From JACRLW01 sp050181465 (GTDB lineage Bacteria > Planctomycetota > UBA1135 > UBA2386): a stretch of 64,000 nucleotides of DNA. A program made the translations under genes and the position numbers. The stretch lies in contig JBFXDD010000013.1 in NCBI GenBank assembly GCA_050181465.1, forward strand, positions 1 through 64,000. The letters are read 5' to 3'. The notes beneath the pieces are model-generated. The model worked only from the letters and a program-made list of their open reading frames with translations, did not search any database and was not told the DNA's origin. Positions 53,801-61,666 of this stretch are shown here, piece by piece; position 1 is the stretch's first letter, and every line of letters begins with the position of its first letter.

Positions 53801-56028
53801 CGGCCGACAGCGAGCTGAGACTGCAGAGCGCGCGCCGGATCGTGGACCTCGCGCGAGAGGTCAAGGATCCCAACGCGGCAAGCAACGTGCTCGACAAGCT
53901 ACGCGGCACCGTTCCCGATGCCGAGCTCGCGCCGTTGGCCGAGATCGCGCTCGAGAAGGTCCAAAGCCCCTATCTGCTCGCGAGTCGCTGCCGTCACCTG
54001 GATCTGCTCCCTACCGACGACGCCGAGCGACTGCTGCGCGCGGCGACGCGACCGCTGGGGAGCGAATCGCGCACTGCCATCTTGCAGACGGTGTCGGAGG
54101 GACGACTCGAGGGCGAACTCGCGAAGCGACTGATCGCGGGCTTGAGCCGTGACAAGGTCGCCATCGGAGAGCGGAACTGGCTCACTCGTGTCGCGACCTC
54201 AGCCCGCCTGGAGAAAGACGTCCTCGGCGCGGTCGCCGCGTGGCTGCTGCGGGCCGACGCCGACAACACCGCGCGCCGCCTTCTCGACTTGCGCATCGCC
54301 GACGAGCCGGCCGCGAGGGCCGCCGCCATCGAGGAACTCGCCGCCGACCTGGGCGCGGCCACCACGCTCGACTATGCATGGATGGAGTTCGCGAACTACC
54401 TCGTCGAACACACGAGTCCGAGTGAGCGCAGCAGCCTGCTCGAACGGATCGGTGCCGCTTCCGACAGAGCGCGTCGCACGCCGGCCCGATCGGTGCTGGT
54501 TGGTCTCCTGGCGATCGCCAACGGCGACATCGAGACGGGTGCCACGGTGCTGACGGAGGTCGCGATCGCGCAGAGCGAGAACCTGAGTCTTCAGAACCAG
54601 GTGACCGGGTTGCTCGAGACGATCGGCCGCCCGGAGGACATGTTGGCCGTCTACGCGGCCTGGGCGGCGAAGGCCACGACGATCTATCCCTTCCAAAGCA
54701 GCCGATTCGTGGAGCTGCTCCTGTCGCGCGGACGACTCGACGAAGCGCTGGCGATCCTCGATCGCACGGACGACCGCGTCGGCCAAACGACGGTGGAACG
54801 CGCGCGCCTGGCCATCCAGCTCAGCGACCCCGCAGATCGTGAACGTGAGATCACCCGCGCGCTGGCACGGGAGGAGAGGCGCGACAGCCGGATCATCGTC
54901 GCGCTCTCGTCGGTGCGCAGCAGCCATCGGCGCCACGATCCCGCACGGTTCCACCGCGACCTCGAGCCACCGCTCCCAGCGCCGCCCACGGCCGATCAGG
55001 CGAACACACCCGGTGAGATCCTCGGCTTCGCGAAGGAGGCGGCGGCGCCGCTCGCGCGGGCGATCGGACAACTCCAACCCGGTCAACGCATCGGGTCGAC
55101 GGATCTGCACCGCGGCTGGCTCCGCGCGATCAGTCTGAAGGGCGACGTCGACGCCGAGGTTCGAGAAGCGATCGCTCGATTCCGTGCGAGTCCCAATGAC
55201 ACACACGCCCTGTCGATCCTCTGGGCTGCCAAGCAACTCGGACTGGCCGCGGCGGACATCGACTTTCACGAACTCCTGCATCGTCGATTGCTGTCGTCGG
55301 AACTCACCGACCAAACCTTGCTCGATGCCCTGTGGACCGCACATGCGTTCGGGCATGCGGAGGTCGTGCGGCGGTTGCTCGGAATCCTCCTCGCCGATCG
55401 TTCCACGGCACTCGCGCTCGACCAGCGCGCCGAGCACCTTCCTCGATTGTTGTCGATGGCGGCACGGATCGCTCCTGAGTTGCTCTCTCGACTCCGCGCT
55501 CGCGACCGGAGCTTCGACGTGACGCTGGACGGCGCACTCTTGGCCGTCGCCGTGACGGCAGGCGAAGCGACTGCCTCGCTGCGCGTCGACTTCGCCGAGG
55601 CGATCGAGAAGGTGCGCACCGGACAGGTCACCGCGAACTCGAGCCTCATCGCCATGCCCTGGTGCGGGCTCAGTCTCCGTGACGGCAACGTCGAGGAGGC
55701 CGTCGCCGTCCTCTGCGTCGAAGACGCCACCCTACTGCGGCAGGACGGCTTCTCGCTGCTCCACTTCGAGGCCGCCGTGCCGCCGTTGTCGTCGCTGCCT
55801 AGCCTCGCCGTGGCCGATGCGTTCGCCGAACGCTTGCTCGACGCGATCGGCCGGCAGCCACGCGCGGAGTCGCGATTCTTCCTGCAACGAGTCGCCGCCC
55901 GCATGGCCGGACGGCTGGACGAGGCCGGCGAGTCCACGCGGGCTGAGGCCCTGCGCACCCGTATCCGCGCGACGGCCGCCGGGATCGATGCACTCGAGCC
56001 GTGGCTGCGCTCGCATCACGAGCGATGA
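47899..56028 (+). CDS. Giant VWA/TPR membrane protein (2709 aa)
   Basis: A very large protein from a GTG start. Two N-terminal membrane spans (PLALWLLILLVPLVFA; FALLTVSIAWIAVVFALA) resemble BatA-type aerotolerance proteins. A glutamine-amidotransferase-like segment (LLLAGAHDNLGPGGY) precedes a VWA domain whose MIDAS reads VVVIDTSGSMG near residue 394, with VLVLTDGG near 486. At about residues 788-806 there is another membrane span. A second hydrophobic stretch (AAAALGVLCAVSAVSAQEV, about 815-832) looks like a signal peptide fused in place. The remaining 1870 residues are helical tetratricopeptide-type repeats. It appears to be a fusion of a VWA membrane protein and a secreted TPR protein, probably a periplasmic scaffold. 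It heads a four-base-overlap operon. Confidence 0.8.
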   Translation: MIFERPLALWLLILLVPLVFAHRRGARRIENRTARSFALLTVSIAWIAVVFALAAPWIEAPGRPVRVFLDTGADPTLAHQWRSATPSRDRFHVVRTGAVDVVGAHGRLEVARADGDPDLGRALNQAIALCPDGGQIALVGSGGDSGSGLTPEAIDALAACLRSRSITLHTRVAAPDRTQPVIRSIDHPCLVHAADPFAIRVLVASPSARDLEIEVIDAATNQSFARATHTVTAGDCEVTIDVVPPLAAGPWQFLVRFTSDAASTRGEHGAVLVDEGIRVAWLGRGDGNFEAVRDTLAPHGIHVLRADPNEASTTLATVECAIIDDLPAAAWPRSMQSVVAELITRDGLGLLLAGAHDNLGPGGYADSPLAELLPVDMPQREERRDPSVALVVVIDTSGSMGARIDLAKEVARLALRRLLPHDKAGIVEFYGSKRWAAPLQPASNSIELMRALDRMQAGGGTVIYSALEESYYALLDARTRFRHVLVLTDGGVESGPFEALARRMADSNIQLSTVLIGPQSQSQFLMDLAQWGGGRFYACPSRFQLPDLRFKEPQTTLLPSLREEPIAIDAPMRRESVVSLARGDDHVLGGLVEAHAKSAAEELLRAGDGSSVLAAWDQGRGRVATLATELLGPMTDSIRSTAWSDLIADQMRALSRGRRAARPGLVVTTSRGELNATLYQSSDRTAATLRVVAPASDRDAQREVRMGMQRMTDGGWRATAPWPSDSPCLLEVDGIALGAAVRPRPRTDRLDDRSPALADLATRSGGTIVGELPSSPTRTRTSRVPIGPQLALVGLCAMALHLLARRWPGRGRSPAAAALGVLCAVSAVSAQEVPPDDLDSRIETTLRTGGDLDALRKTYAGAPREDRIRLAIAAGDLVEVDRLCTEAGRLDSSLRAMHVVALEALGRNEEALRGLRGLLETTPSDDPERAALLVHAAELHFALGDEAGTLTNLDAAVQTGDDPNFHHALGHLAGDFGQVDFALRHHRPEYAANDSARANVHLRRGRWLSLAGRNNEARDEYRRAAECAPLQRERSFAYARVLDLATDAAELREFVAQCRATPRADGDADLLAMFDAIRRLGDGDLAVSTLASDRVQADSEMLGEAMRLCVECGRTEPAIAAAQTLLARDPSDALLRGALALLYTDLDRPADARALLVDRMPTASPRELLTLIATASELGDEPAVAHGVAITAASESESLRLDGLLAEVAMLRKDRRDSEASERLLAARTRVAQPESQLRLAGALESVGRTAEAIELLRQVRREKPTEDVSLRLAWLLSNSRDETERKESIDLFREVWLTAGSAARRSQAQERVLDLASRSGTLADLAIELEAAVADPATPDRDTKREALVRIWVRAMDGFGARDVLLAWAKESPEHAIDAWQAIAQACLETDDFAGQERALEHLVTIDPQNELDYRQQLVLSFLERGRAGEARAIVRALLTRDAKPDGATLEFAAGILGMAGRPAEAARLYRRAFASDGTRIETLLLWANAMRDQGKSAEAVGTCAILLSSAVPADLFLVAVDGLLNLGAEASTLRYAARALRRRIALEPDRVYLQRALQDLLEQLGDADARRNSLESTILVAGQQRSAWLREAMDEASGARDWPRYLRHARALLMIGEEAPPAVFLEIGETMLRAGDVAAAERAFLRARLAPEFAAVERRIATAFESADRPLDAERVLRRILRRDPNDLAARLDVARLAELRGGRDEARAIFLGVAVELTRGETLPSKEAPSRTFSRNVADSLPTVDTVLGHAVRTADSHEQLTPLRDAILARADGREPLSGAATVSLAGRLRSLGDSLSDPIASARARELEDAALRQSEVSVPVKQAMLRDALARGEITRVLELPDEVASKFPLERVRALLLAGRPQDVVAAATAEGGSNVAAIARLLVAVERIDLAQSIFDAAVERGRSDAKATPVDLAGVAALVGRDFDDAGARRDALDRAWSATVAPAQRLQRVLAALDRIDAADSELRLQSARRIVDLAREVKDPNAASNVLDKLRGTVPDAELAPLAEIALEKVQSPYLLASRCRHLDLLPTDDAERLLRAATRPLGSESRTAILQTVSEGRLEGELAKRLIAGLSRDKVAIGERNWLTRVATSARLEKDVLGAVAAWLLRADADNTARRLLDLRIADEPAARAAAIEELAADLGAATTLDYAWMEFANYLVEHTSPSERSSLLERIGAASDRARRTPARSVLVGLLAIANGDIETGATVLTEVAIAQSENLSLQNQVTGLLETIGRPEDMLAVYAAWAAKATTIYPFQSSRFVELLLSRGRLDEALAILDRTDDRVGQTTVERARLAIQLSDPADREREITRALAREERRDSRIIVALSSVRSSHRRHDPARFHRDLEPPLPAPPTADQANTPGEILGFAKEAAAPLARAIGQLQPGQRIGSTDLHRGWLRAISLKGDVDAEVREAIARFRASPNDTHALSILWAAKQLGLAAADIDFHELLHRRLLSSELTDQTLLDALWTAHAFGHAEVVRRLLGILLADRSTALALDQRAEHLPRLLSMAARIAPELLSRLRARDRSFDVTLDGALLAVAVTAGEATASLRVDFAEAIEKVRTGQVTANSSLIAMPWCGLSLRDGNVEEAVAVLCVEDATLLRQDGFSLLHFEAAVPPLSSLPSLAVADAFAERLLDAIGRQPRAESRFFLQRVAARMAGRLDEAGESTRAEALRTRIRATAAGIDALEPWLRSHHER

Positions 56029-56864
56029 ACCGCGAACCGAACGCAGGGACCGCCGCGGCAACGGTCGCATGGATCGCCCGCGGCGCGCTCGCTCTGACTT
56101 TGATCGGCCAGCCGGCCAGAGTCCTGTTCTCGGGGGGCAAAGTCTTCGACGCCCTCTACACCGAGCTGCGCTGGTGCGACGAAATGACGGCGCTCGGCAT
56201 CGATCGCGCGATGCTCGTCGCAATGGCCATCGGCGCACTCGTCGTGTTGTCGCCGCGGCCGCGACTTGGCTTCGTTCTGGGGGGGCTCGGACTCACCGTC
56301 ACGATGATCGCCACCATGATCGTCGAACTGCGTTGGCAGTCGCTCGTGCCGATCGAGCAAGCCCTTCGCTGGAGCGTGCCCTGGATCCTGTTGCTCTGGC
56401 TGGACCCGCGCGGGCGACCGATTCCCGACCGCACCGATGCGGCCGTCGAGTGCCTGCGAGTCGCCGTTGCCGCGACGTTCGTCGGTCATGGCATCGAAGC
56501 CCTGGCGCGCAATCCGCACTTCGTGGACCTGATCTACTCGTTCGCGACTGCGACCGGTGGGTTGCGGCCGGACCTGGCCGTTGCGGAAACCTTGCTGAGA
56601 ATCATCGGCGGCATCGACCTCGTCGTGGCACTCTTGGTCGTCACCACTCGCTGGGTTCCAGTCGCCGCATGGATGGCCTTCTGGGGGATGGCGACGGCGT
56701 TCGCTCGCGTGATCCATGCCGGACCGAGTGCGTGGCCCGAGGTGGCATTGCGCAGCGTGCACTTCGGCGTACCTCTGGCGCTCCTCGTCGTGTTCGCCAG
56801 TTCGGCGCTGCGCGCACGAGACCCGCTCGAGAAGATCCGATCGAACGATGCGTCGACGACTTGA
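56025..56864 (+). CDS. DoxX-like multi-pass membrane protein
   Basis: A 279-residue membrane protein with about seven spans. Among them are MLVAMAIGALVVL, RLGFVLGGLGLTVTMIATMIV, VAVAATFVGHGIEALAR, LLRIIGGIDLVVALLVVTTRW, WMAFWGMATAF and VHFGVPLALLVVFAS. The paired FVGHGIEAL and LRIIGGIDLVVAL segments resemble DoxX-type proteins, which have oxidoreductase- or terpene-related roles in some cases. The start overlaps the giant VWA/TPR gene by four bases, and its end overlaps the metallophosphatase gene by 17 bases, so all three are one operon. Confidence 0.68.
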   Translation: MNREPNAGTAAATVAWIARGALALTLIGQPARVLFSGGKVFDALYTELRWCDEMTALGIDRAMLVAMAIGALVVLSPRPRLGFVLGGLGLTVTMIATMIVELRWQSLVPIEQALRWSVPWILLLWLDPRGRPIPDRTDAAVECLRVAVAATFVGHGIEALARNPHFVDLIYSFATATGGLRPDLAVAETLLRIIGGIDLVVALLVVTTRWVPVAAWMAFWGMATAFARVIHAGPSAWPEVALRSVHFGVPLALLVVFASSALRARDPLEKIRSNDASTT

Positions 56865-58077
56865 TCACTCCGTCTTCGTGCTCTGGCTCGTCCTCGCGAG
56901 TTGTTCTCGCACGGATCCCGAGCTCGACGGCGCGCAGCGCCCCCGCGCCCTCGCGCACTGGCGTGTCGTATGGACCGAGGATCCGGCGCATGAAGCACTG
57001 GTCGCCTGGTCGACGACGAACCCGGGAACCGTTCACCAGGTCGTGATCGAACCCAAGACCGCCGCAAGGTTCCCTTCGTCGAGCGCGCGCATCGTATCCG
57101 CATCGCGGAGTGGCCCGTACGCCCGCGACGACGCTGACCAGCACACACCGCGGCATTGGCACCACGTCGAACTCCGGGCACTCCAACCCGCGACGCACTA
57201 TCGCTTCCGAATCGAATCGGACGGCCTGAAGAGCCCGACCTTCGAGTTTCAGACGGCACCCGCGTCCGACACGGAGTTCGCATTGCTGGTCGGCGGCGAC
57301 TCACGCTCCGACCGCGAGACCCGACGGTCGATGAATCGAAGGATGCGTGGGCTCGCCGACGCGGACCCGCAGATCCTCGCATTGGTGCACGGCGGCGACT
57401 ACGTCTATGACGGCCGCCGCTTCGATCTCTTCGACGATTGGATGACCGACCACGAACTGCTCGCCGACGAACAGGGTCGCATCCTGCCGATCGTCCCGAC
57501 GCGCGGAAACCACGAAGCGACCGGCGAACTCTACGACCAGGTCTTCGGTTCACCCGGCGGCGGACTGGGCAAGAACTGGTTTCGTTGCGGGCTCGGCAGC
57601 GAAGTCGGCCTCGTCGTCCTCAACACCGAGGTCCCGACCGGGGGCGACCAGATGAAGTTTCTTCAGGACAGCCTGACAGCGATGCAGGACCGCCGTTGGC
57701 TGTTGGCGAGCTACCACCAACCTGCATTTCCCTCGGTGAAGTTGCCGTCGAGCGCGCTCGTGAACTTCGTGCCACTCTTCGATCGCTACGATCTGGATCT
57801 CGCGCTCGAGTCCGACGGCCACACACTCAAGCGAACCGTGCCGATCCGCGACGGCAAGCCTGACCCGCGCGGCGTCGTCTACATCGGCGAAGGCGGACTG
57901 GGTGTACGCCAGCGCACGCCGGCTGGGGGTCGCTGGTATCTCCGCGACGGCGGCTTCGCACAGAGCGCGCACCACGTCTGGCTGCTCCAATTCACATCGC
58001 AACGACTCACCCTCAGTGCGATTCTGGAAGACGGAGAGATCGCCGACCGCAAGGAACTGCTGCCCAAGATCCGCTAG
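56848..58077 (+). CDS. Lipoprotein metallophosphatase with an N-terminal fibronectin-like domain
   Basis: A 409-residue exported protein (VFVLWLVLASCSRT lipobox, Cys near residue 19). Residues 35-125 form a fibronectin-III-like domain with HVELRALQPATHYRFRIESDG, as in purple acid phosphatases. The calcineurin-like core follows: LLVGGDSRSD, LVHGGDYVYD, TRGNHEATG, SYHQPAF and ESDGHTLKR. These give the D, GD, GNHE, H and GH ligands of a dimetal site. It probably hydrolyses phosphomonoesters or diesters in the periplasm. Its TAG stop at 58075-58077 is the first three bases of element copy F. Confidence 0.9.
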   Translation: MRRRLDHSVFVLWLVLASCSRTDPELDGAQRPRALAHWRVVWTEDPAHEALVAWSTTNPGTVHQVVIEPKTAARFPSSSARIVSASRSGPYARDDADQHTPRHWHHVELRALQPATHYRFRIESDGLKSPTFEFQTAPASDTEFALLVGGDSRSDRETRRSMNRRMRGLADADPQILALVHGGDYVYDGRRFDLFDDWMTDHELLADEQGRILPIVPTRGNHEATGELYDQVFGSPGGGLGKNWFRCGLGSEVGLVVLNTEVPTGGDQMKFLQDSLTAMQDRRWLLASYHQPAFPSVKLPSSALVNFVPLFDRYDLDLALESDGHTLKRTVPIRDGKPDPRGVVYIGEGGLGVRQRTPAGGRWYLRDGGFAQSAHHVWLLQFTSQRLTLSAILEDGEIADRKELLPKIR

Positions 58078-58236
58078 TCCGGATCATTCGTGAACGTCGT
58101 CGCGAGATCGGTGCAGGTCGATGTCCGGCAAGGAGCTGCGTCGGTCGACGACCGAAGCGTAGCCGCAGCTAGGCTGCCGGGGAGAAGCCGACACAGCGAC
58201 GCGGGCGGGCGCGAGTCGTACGGGCGCGAGTCGTAC
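58075..58236 (-). repeat. Palindromic TA-bounded element, copy F (right end eroded)
   Basis: The left end (TAGTCCGGATCATTCGTGAA) and the middle match the family in minus orientation. From about 58205 the sequence departs and becomes two tandem copies of a 15-bp unit (GGGCGCGAGTCGTAC at 58207-58221 and 58222-58236). Its first three bases are the stop codon of the metallophosphatase gene. The central dyad carries two changes (AGCGTAGCCGCAGCTAGGCT). Confidence 0.85.
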
Positions 58237-58255
58237 GGGCCAAGTGCGGCGCCGC

Positions 58256-58711
58256 TCACTCGTCGCCGGAGCTTGCCGACTTCTTCGACTCCGACGGGAG
58301 GTCGCCGGCAGCCGCGGCGGCAGGCCGTTGCACGACCGCGGGCTCATCGTCGATCCACGCGCGCCGAAAGGTCCAATCAAGGAGATCGAAAGGCGCGCCC
58401 AAGAGAAAGTGGCCGGCCGAGGCACCGGACCCCGCGGGTGCGAAGAGGAAGTCCTCGTCGAGGCGACCCGCGTTGTCGGTGGCGAGTTGCTGGAATGGCC
58501 ACGCCACGACCGCGAACGGCAAAGCCGCGACCGATCCGACCGCGCCCCCCACCCAGGTCCCCAGGGTCGCGGGTGCACGGACCCAACCGGGGCGACCCAA
58601 TTCGGCGCGCGGACTCTCCTCGTCAATGCGTTCGATCAAGGCCGGGAGGCTGCAGCCGGCGACCAACATCAACGAAACCGCGGTGAGCACCCTGCGCGTC
58701 ATCCGCCGCAT
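58256..58711 (-). CDS. Lipoprotein, paralogue of the gene at 12971
   Basis: A 151-residue lipoprotein (RVLTAVSLMLVAGCSLPA, Cys near residue 20). It shares two blocks with the 165-residue lipoprotein at 12971-13468: the Gly/Ala/Val-rich APATLGTWVGGAVGSVAALPFAVVAWPFQ, and HFLLGAPFDLLDWTFRRAW. Its last 25 residues are Ala-, Ser- and Asp-rich. It is encoded alone between element copy F and the divergently transcribed ugd. Function unknown. Confidence 0.7.
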   Translation of the reverse strand: MRRMTRRVLTAVSLMLVAGCSLPALIERIDEESPRAELGRPGWVRAPATLGTWVGGAVGSVAALPFAVVAWPFQQLATDNAGRLDEDFLFAPAGSGASAGHFLLGAPFDLLDWTFRRAWIDDEPAVVQRPAAAAAGDLPSESKKSASSGDE

Positions 58712-58848
58712 GCTAGCGGAAGTTCGTGGCCGTCGCCGCTAGCTCGGTCCGATGTTTGCGACACCCCCCCACTTCTGGCTACGGTCCGGGGTTGGACGGT
58801 TCCGATCTGCCCGATCGGCGCTCATCGCTCCAAAGAACCCAAACCACC

Positions 58849-60156
58849 ATGAAGATCGCAGTCATCGGAACCGGATACGTCGGTCTCGTCGTCGGGACCT
58901 GCTTCGCGGAGACCGGCAACCGTGTTACGTGCGCAGACGTCGATGAAGGCAAGATCCGTCGACTCAAGGAGGGTGAAGTCCCGATCTACGAGCCGGGGCT
59001 CGAAGAGCTGATCAAGCGCAACGCCGACGAAGGCCGCATCCAGTTCACCACGGATGTGGCCGGTGCCATCCGCGACGCCAAGGTTTGCTTCATCGCAGTG
59101 GGCACGCCGATGGACGAGGACGGTAGCGCTGACCTGCGCTACGTCCTGTCCGTCGCCCGAACGATCGCGCAGAACCTCAACGGTTACAAAGTCGTCGTGA
59201 CCAAGAGCACGGTGCCTGTCGGCACCAACCGAAAGGTCCGCGCCGCGATCGAAGCAGTGATCGGCTCCAGCGCCGGGTTCGATGTCGTGAGCAATCCCGA
59301 GTTCTTGAAGGAGGGCGCGGCAATCGACGACTTCATGAAGCCGGATCGTGTGGTGATCGGCACCGACAGCGAGCAAGCCAAGCAGGTGATGCTCGATCTC
59401 TACGGTCCCTTCGTGCGCACCGGTAAGCCGATCCTCGTGATGGATCCGGAGTCGGCCGAGATGACGAAGTACGCCGCGAACTGCATGCTCGCGACCCGGA
59501 TCTCGTTCATGAACGAGATGGCCGCGATCTGCGAGCGTGTGGGGGCCGACATCAATCACGTCCGCAAGGGGATCGGCACCGACGCGCGCATCGGCTTCCC
59601 CTTCCTCTTCGCCGGTGCCGGCTACGGCGGCTCTTGCTTCCCGAAGGACGTGCAGGCCCTCGTCCGAACGGCACAGAGTCACGGCTACGAGCCGAAGATC
59701 GTGAACGCGGTCGAAGAGGTCAATGCCGACCAGAAGCGCGTGCTCTTCGAGAAGATCCGTCGCCACTTCGGCGGCAATCTCGCCGGCCGACGTTTCGCGC
59801 TCTGGGGACTCGCGTTCAAGCCGAAGACCGACGACATGCGCGAAGCTCCCGCTCTCGTGCTGATCAGCCAGCTTCGCGAAGCCGGCGCATCGGTCGTCGC
59901 GTTCGATCCCGAAGCCATGCACGAAGCCCAGCGGCGGTTGGGCGACACGATCGACTACGCTCCCGATGCCATGACCGCACTGGAGGGCGCCGACGCGCTC
60001 GTGCTCGTCACCGAGTGGAGCGAGTTCCGTCACGTCGATCCGGAGGACATCAAGGCGCGGTTGCGCCAGCCGCTCCTGTTCGACGGCCGCAACATCTTCG
60101 ACCCCGCGCGGGTCCGCGCCGCCGGCTTCACCTACTACGGCATCGGCATCCGCTGA
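58849..60156 (+). CDS. ugd: UDP-glucose 6-dehydrogenase
   Basis: A 435-residue enzyme that oxidises UDP-glucose twice to UDP-glucuronate, a precursor of exopolysaccharide and lipid A sugars. The Rossmann start MKIAVIGTGYVGLVVGTCFAE and the catalytic site GYGGSCFPKDV (Cys near 264) are present, as are the substrate-binding SNPEFLKEG and the central NCMLATRISFMNE. The C-terminal domain begins ALWGLAFKPKTDDMREAPAL. Length is normal. The start at 58849 gives the canonical N-terminus. Confidence 0.96.
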   Translation: MKIAVIGTGYVGLVVGTCFAETGNRVTCADVDEGKIRRLKEGEVPIYEPGLEELIKRNADEGRIQFTTDVAGAIRDAKVCFIAVGTPMDEDGSADLRYVLSVARTIAQNLNGYKVVVTKSTVPVGTNRKVRAAIEAVIGSSAGFDVVSNPEFLKEGAAIDDFMKPDRVVIGTDSEQAKQVMLDLYGPFVRTGKPILVMDPESAEMTKYAANCMLATRISFMNEMAAICERVGADINHVRKGIGTDARIGFPFLFAGAGYGGSCFPKDVQALVRTAQSHGYEPKIVNAVEEVNADQKRVLFEKIRRHFGGNLAGRRFALWGLAFKPKTDDMREAPALVLISQLREAGASVVAFDPEAMHEAQRRLGDTIDYAPDAMTALEGADALVLVTEWSEFRHVDPEDIKARLRQPLLFDGRNIFDPARVRAAGFTYYGIGIR

Positions 60157-60165
60157 CGCCGACAA

Positions 60166-60190
60166 CGCGCGGCTCACTTGCCGCCGCGCG
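60166..60190. terminator. GC-rich hairpin between convergent ugd and TPR genes
   Basis: CGCGCGGC at 60166-60173 pairs perfectly with GCCGCGCG at 60183-60190 across a nine-base loop. It covers the ends of both converging genes and could terminate both transcripts. No T tract is present, so intrinsic termination is only possible, not shown. Confidence 0.35.
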
Positions 60191-60992
60191 CTGATTCGAC
60201 GTCCGCGGCATCCTTGGCCGGAGTGCCGCGCTTGTCGAGTGCACGCCGAAGCATGCCCCGGGCACCCATCTCGTCGAGCGCCTTGCGGATGCGCTCGCCA
60301 TCTTCGCCACCGCCTTCGATATCGGGAGTCACGGCCGCCTCGGCGTGCTCGAGCACGGTGCGGGCGCCGTCGAGATCACCGCTTTTGATGAGCGCCTTCG
60401 CGAGAGCGTCGTCAGCCTCGATCACACGACGCGGACCGACCGCCGCAGCAGCAGCCGACCGGTAGGCCTCGACCGCGAGTGCCTTCTCGCCGCGAAGATC
60501 CAACACCCGGGCCACCCACAGGCGAGCATCGTGTGCGCGCACCGACTCGGGATCGATCGCACCGGCCTGTTCGTAGAGCTTGCCGGCCTCCTCGAGTTGC
60601 TTCAGACGCCGCAGCATCGAGGCACGTTCGAACAGCGCGCGCTGACGAAATCGTGAGTCCTCGGTCGCCAGCACCTTGGCATACGCGTCCGCCGCTTCCT
60701 CGATCTTGCTCGCACGACGCCAGCACTCGCCAGCTTCCCAGGCCGCCTTGGCCACGACATCGGCGTCCGACGCGAAATCGCTCGCGATCTGCAGGTAATC
60801 GGTCGCCGCTCGCTCCAGGGCCGCCATCCGCTCGGGCCCCTTCACGCCAACCAGGCCCTGGACTCGCTGCGACACTTCCTTGAGTCGCGCACTCGCGTCG
60901 TTCGGGTCGATCACCGGCGCCTGAGCGAGCGCCGCCACGTGCAACAGAAGGAAGGTCGCACACGCCTTCCACATCGATTGAACAGTCATCAT
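60174..60992 (-). CDS. Secreted TPR-type repeat protein
   Basis: A 272-residue exported protein (signal MWKACATFLLLHVAALAQA). Several degenerate tetratricopeptide helices follow: AAWEAGECWRRASKIEEAADAYAKVLA, ALFERASMLRRLKQLEEAGKLYEQAGAI, and LWVARVLDLRGEKALAVEAYRSAAAA. It ends in a charged, Asp/Lys-rich tail. The start overlaps the stop of the sigma gene by four bases (ATGA), so its dose is coupled to that regulator. It could be the sigma factor's partner or sensor; no membrane anchor is seen. Confidence 0.7.
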   Translation of the reverse strand: MMTVQSMWKACATFLLLHVAALAQAPVIDPNDASARLKEVSQRVQGLVGVKGPERMAALERAATDYLQIASDFASDADVVAKAAWEAGECWRRASKIEEAADAYAKVLATEDSRFRQRALFERASMLRRLKQLEEAGKLYEQAGAIDPESVRAHDARLWVARVLDLRGEKALAVEAYRSAAAAAVGPRRVIEADDALAKALIKSGDLDGARTVLEHAEAAVTPDIEGGGEDGERIRKALDEMGARGMLRRALDKRGTPAKDAADVESARGGK

Positions 60993-61564
60993 CGGTCGTT
61001 CTCCTCTTTCTTCGGTTCGTCGAGGTAGCCGGCGCACCGTGCCCCGGCCACGATTTGATCGCGGAGACGCGCTCGCGAGCGAAACAGCCGCTGCTTCACG
61101 CATTCCACGGACAGTCCGAAACGCTCGCCGAGGTCCCGGCAGTTCGTTCCGGAGTAGTGCTCTTCCAGCAGCCGGCGGTTGATCGGGTCGAGGCTGACGA
61201 GCGCGCGATCGAGAGCCCGCAACAGCCAATCGCGGTCCACCCAGCCGCAATCGATCCTCACGTGCGCTTCCCGAACGGGATGCGGGATGGCTTCGCTATC
61301 GAAGTCCTCCTCGTCGAGACTCACGGTGCGCTGGCTGTGATAGCGTCGAAGACCGTGGAATCGGACGTGTCGCGCGATCGTGGTTCCGTACGCGTGAGGT
61401 CGATCCGCCATCCCCAACTTCTCGCGAACCGTCCACACGGCGAGCGCGGTCTCCTGCTCGAGGTCCTCACGCTGAGATCGGGTGAACGAGTCGGGCCGGA
61501 GCCGCAGCCAACGCTGCGCAGTCTCCAACACTGCCAAGCAGTCGATCTCTTGCTCTCGCATCAT
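60989..61564 (-). CDS. ECF-like RNA polymerase sigma factor
   Basis: A 191-residue sigma-70 family protein. Region 2 is divergent (REDLEQETALAVWTVREKLGMADRPHAYGTTIARHVRF). Region 4 is clear (LDPINRRLLEEHYSGTNCRDLGERFGLSVECVKQRLFRSRARLRDQI). Planctomycetota carry many such divergent ECF groups. Its stop overlaps the start of the TPR gene. The start at 61564 was chosen because upstream sequence is not protein-like. No classical anti-sigma gene is adjacent. Confidence 0.85.
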   Translation of the reverse strand: MMREQEIDCLAVLETAQRWLRLRPDSFTRSQREDLEQETALAVWTVREKLGMADRPHAYGTTIARHVRFHGLRRYHSQRTVSLDEEDFDSEAIPHPVREAHVRIDCGWVDRDWLLRALDRALVSLDPINRRLLEEHYSGTNCRDLGERFGLSVECVKQRLFRSRARLRDQIVAGARCAGYLDEPKKEENDR

Positions 61565-61666
61565 CGTCGCACCCGTCGCCGGCGTCGACTCGACACCGGG
61601 CAGACGTAGAGCAACGGCGGCGCACGAAAAGTCGCTCCTCTGCTGCGCCACGAGCCCGACGCGGCG

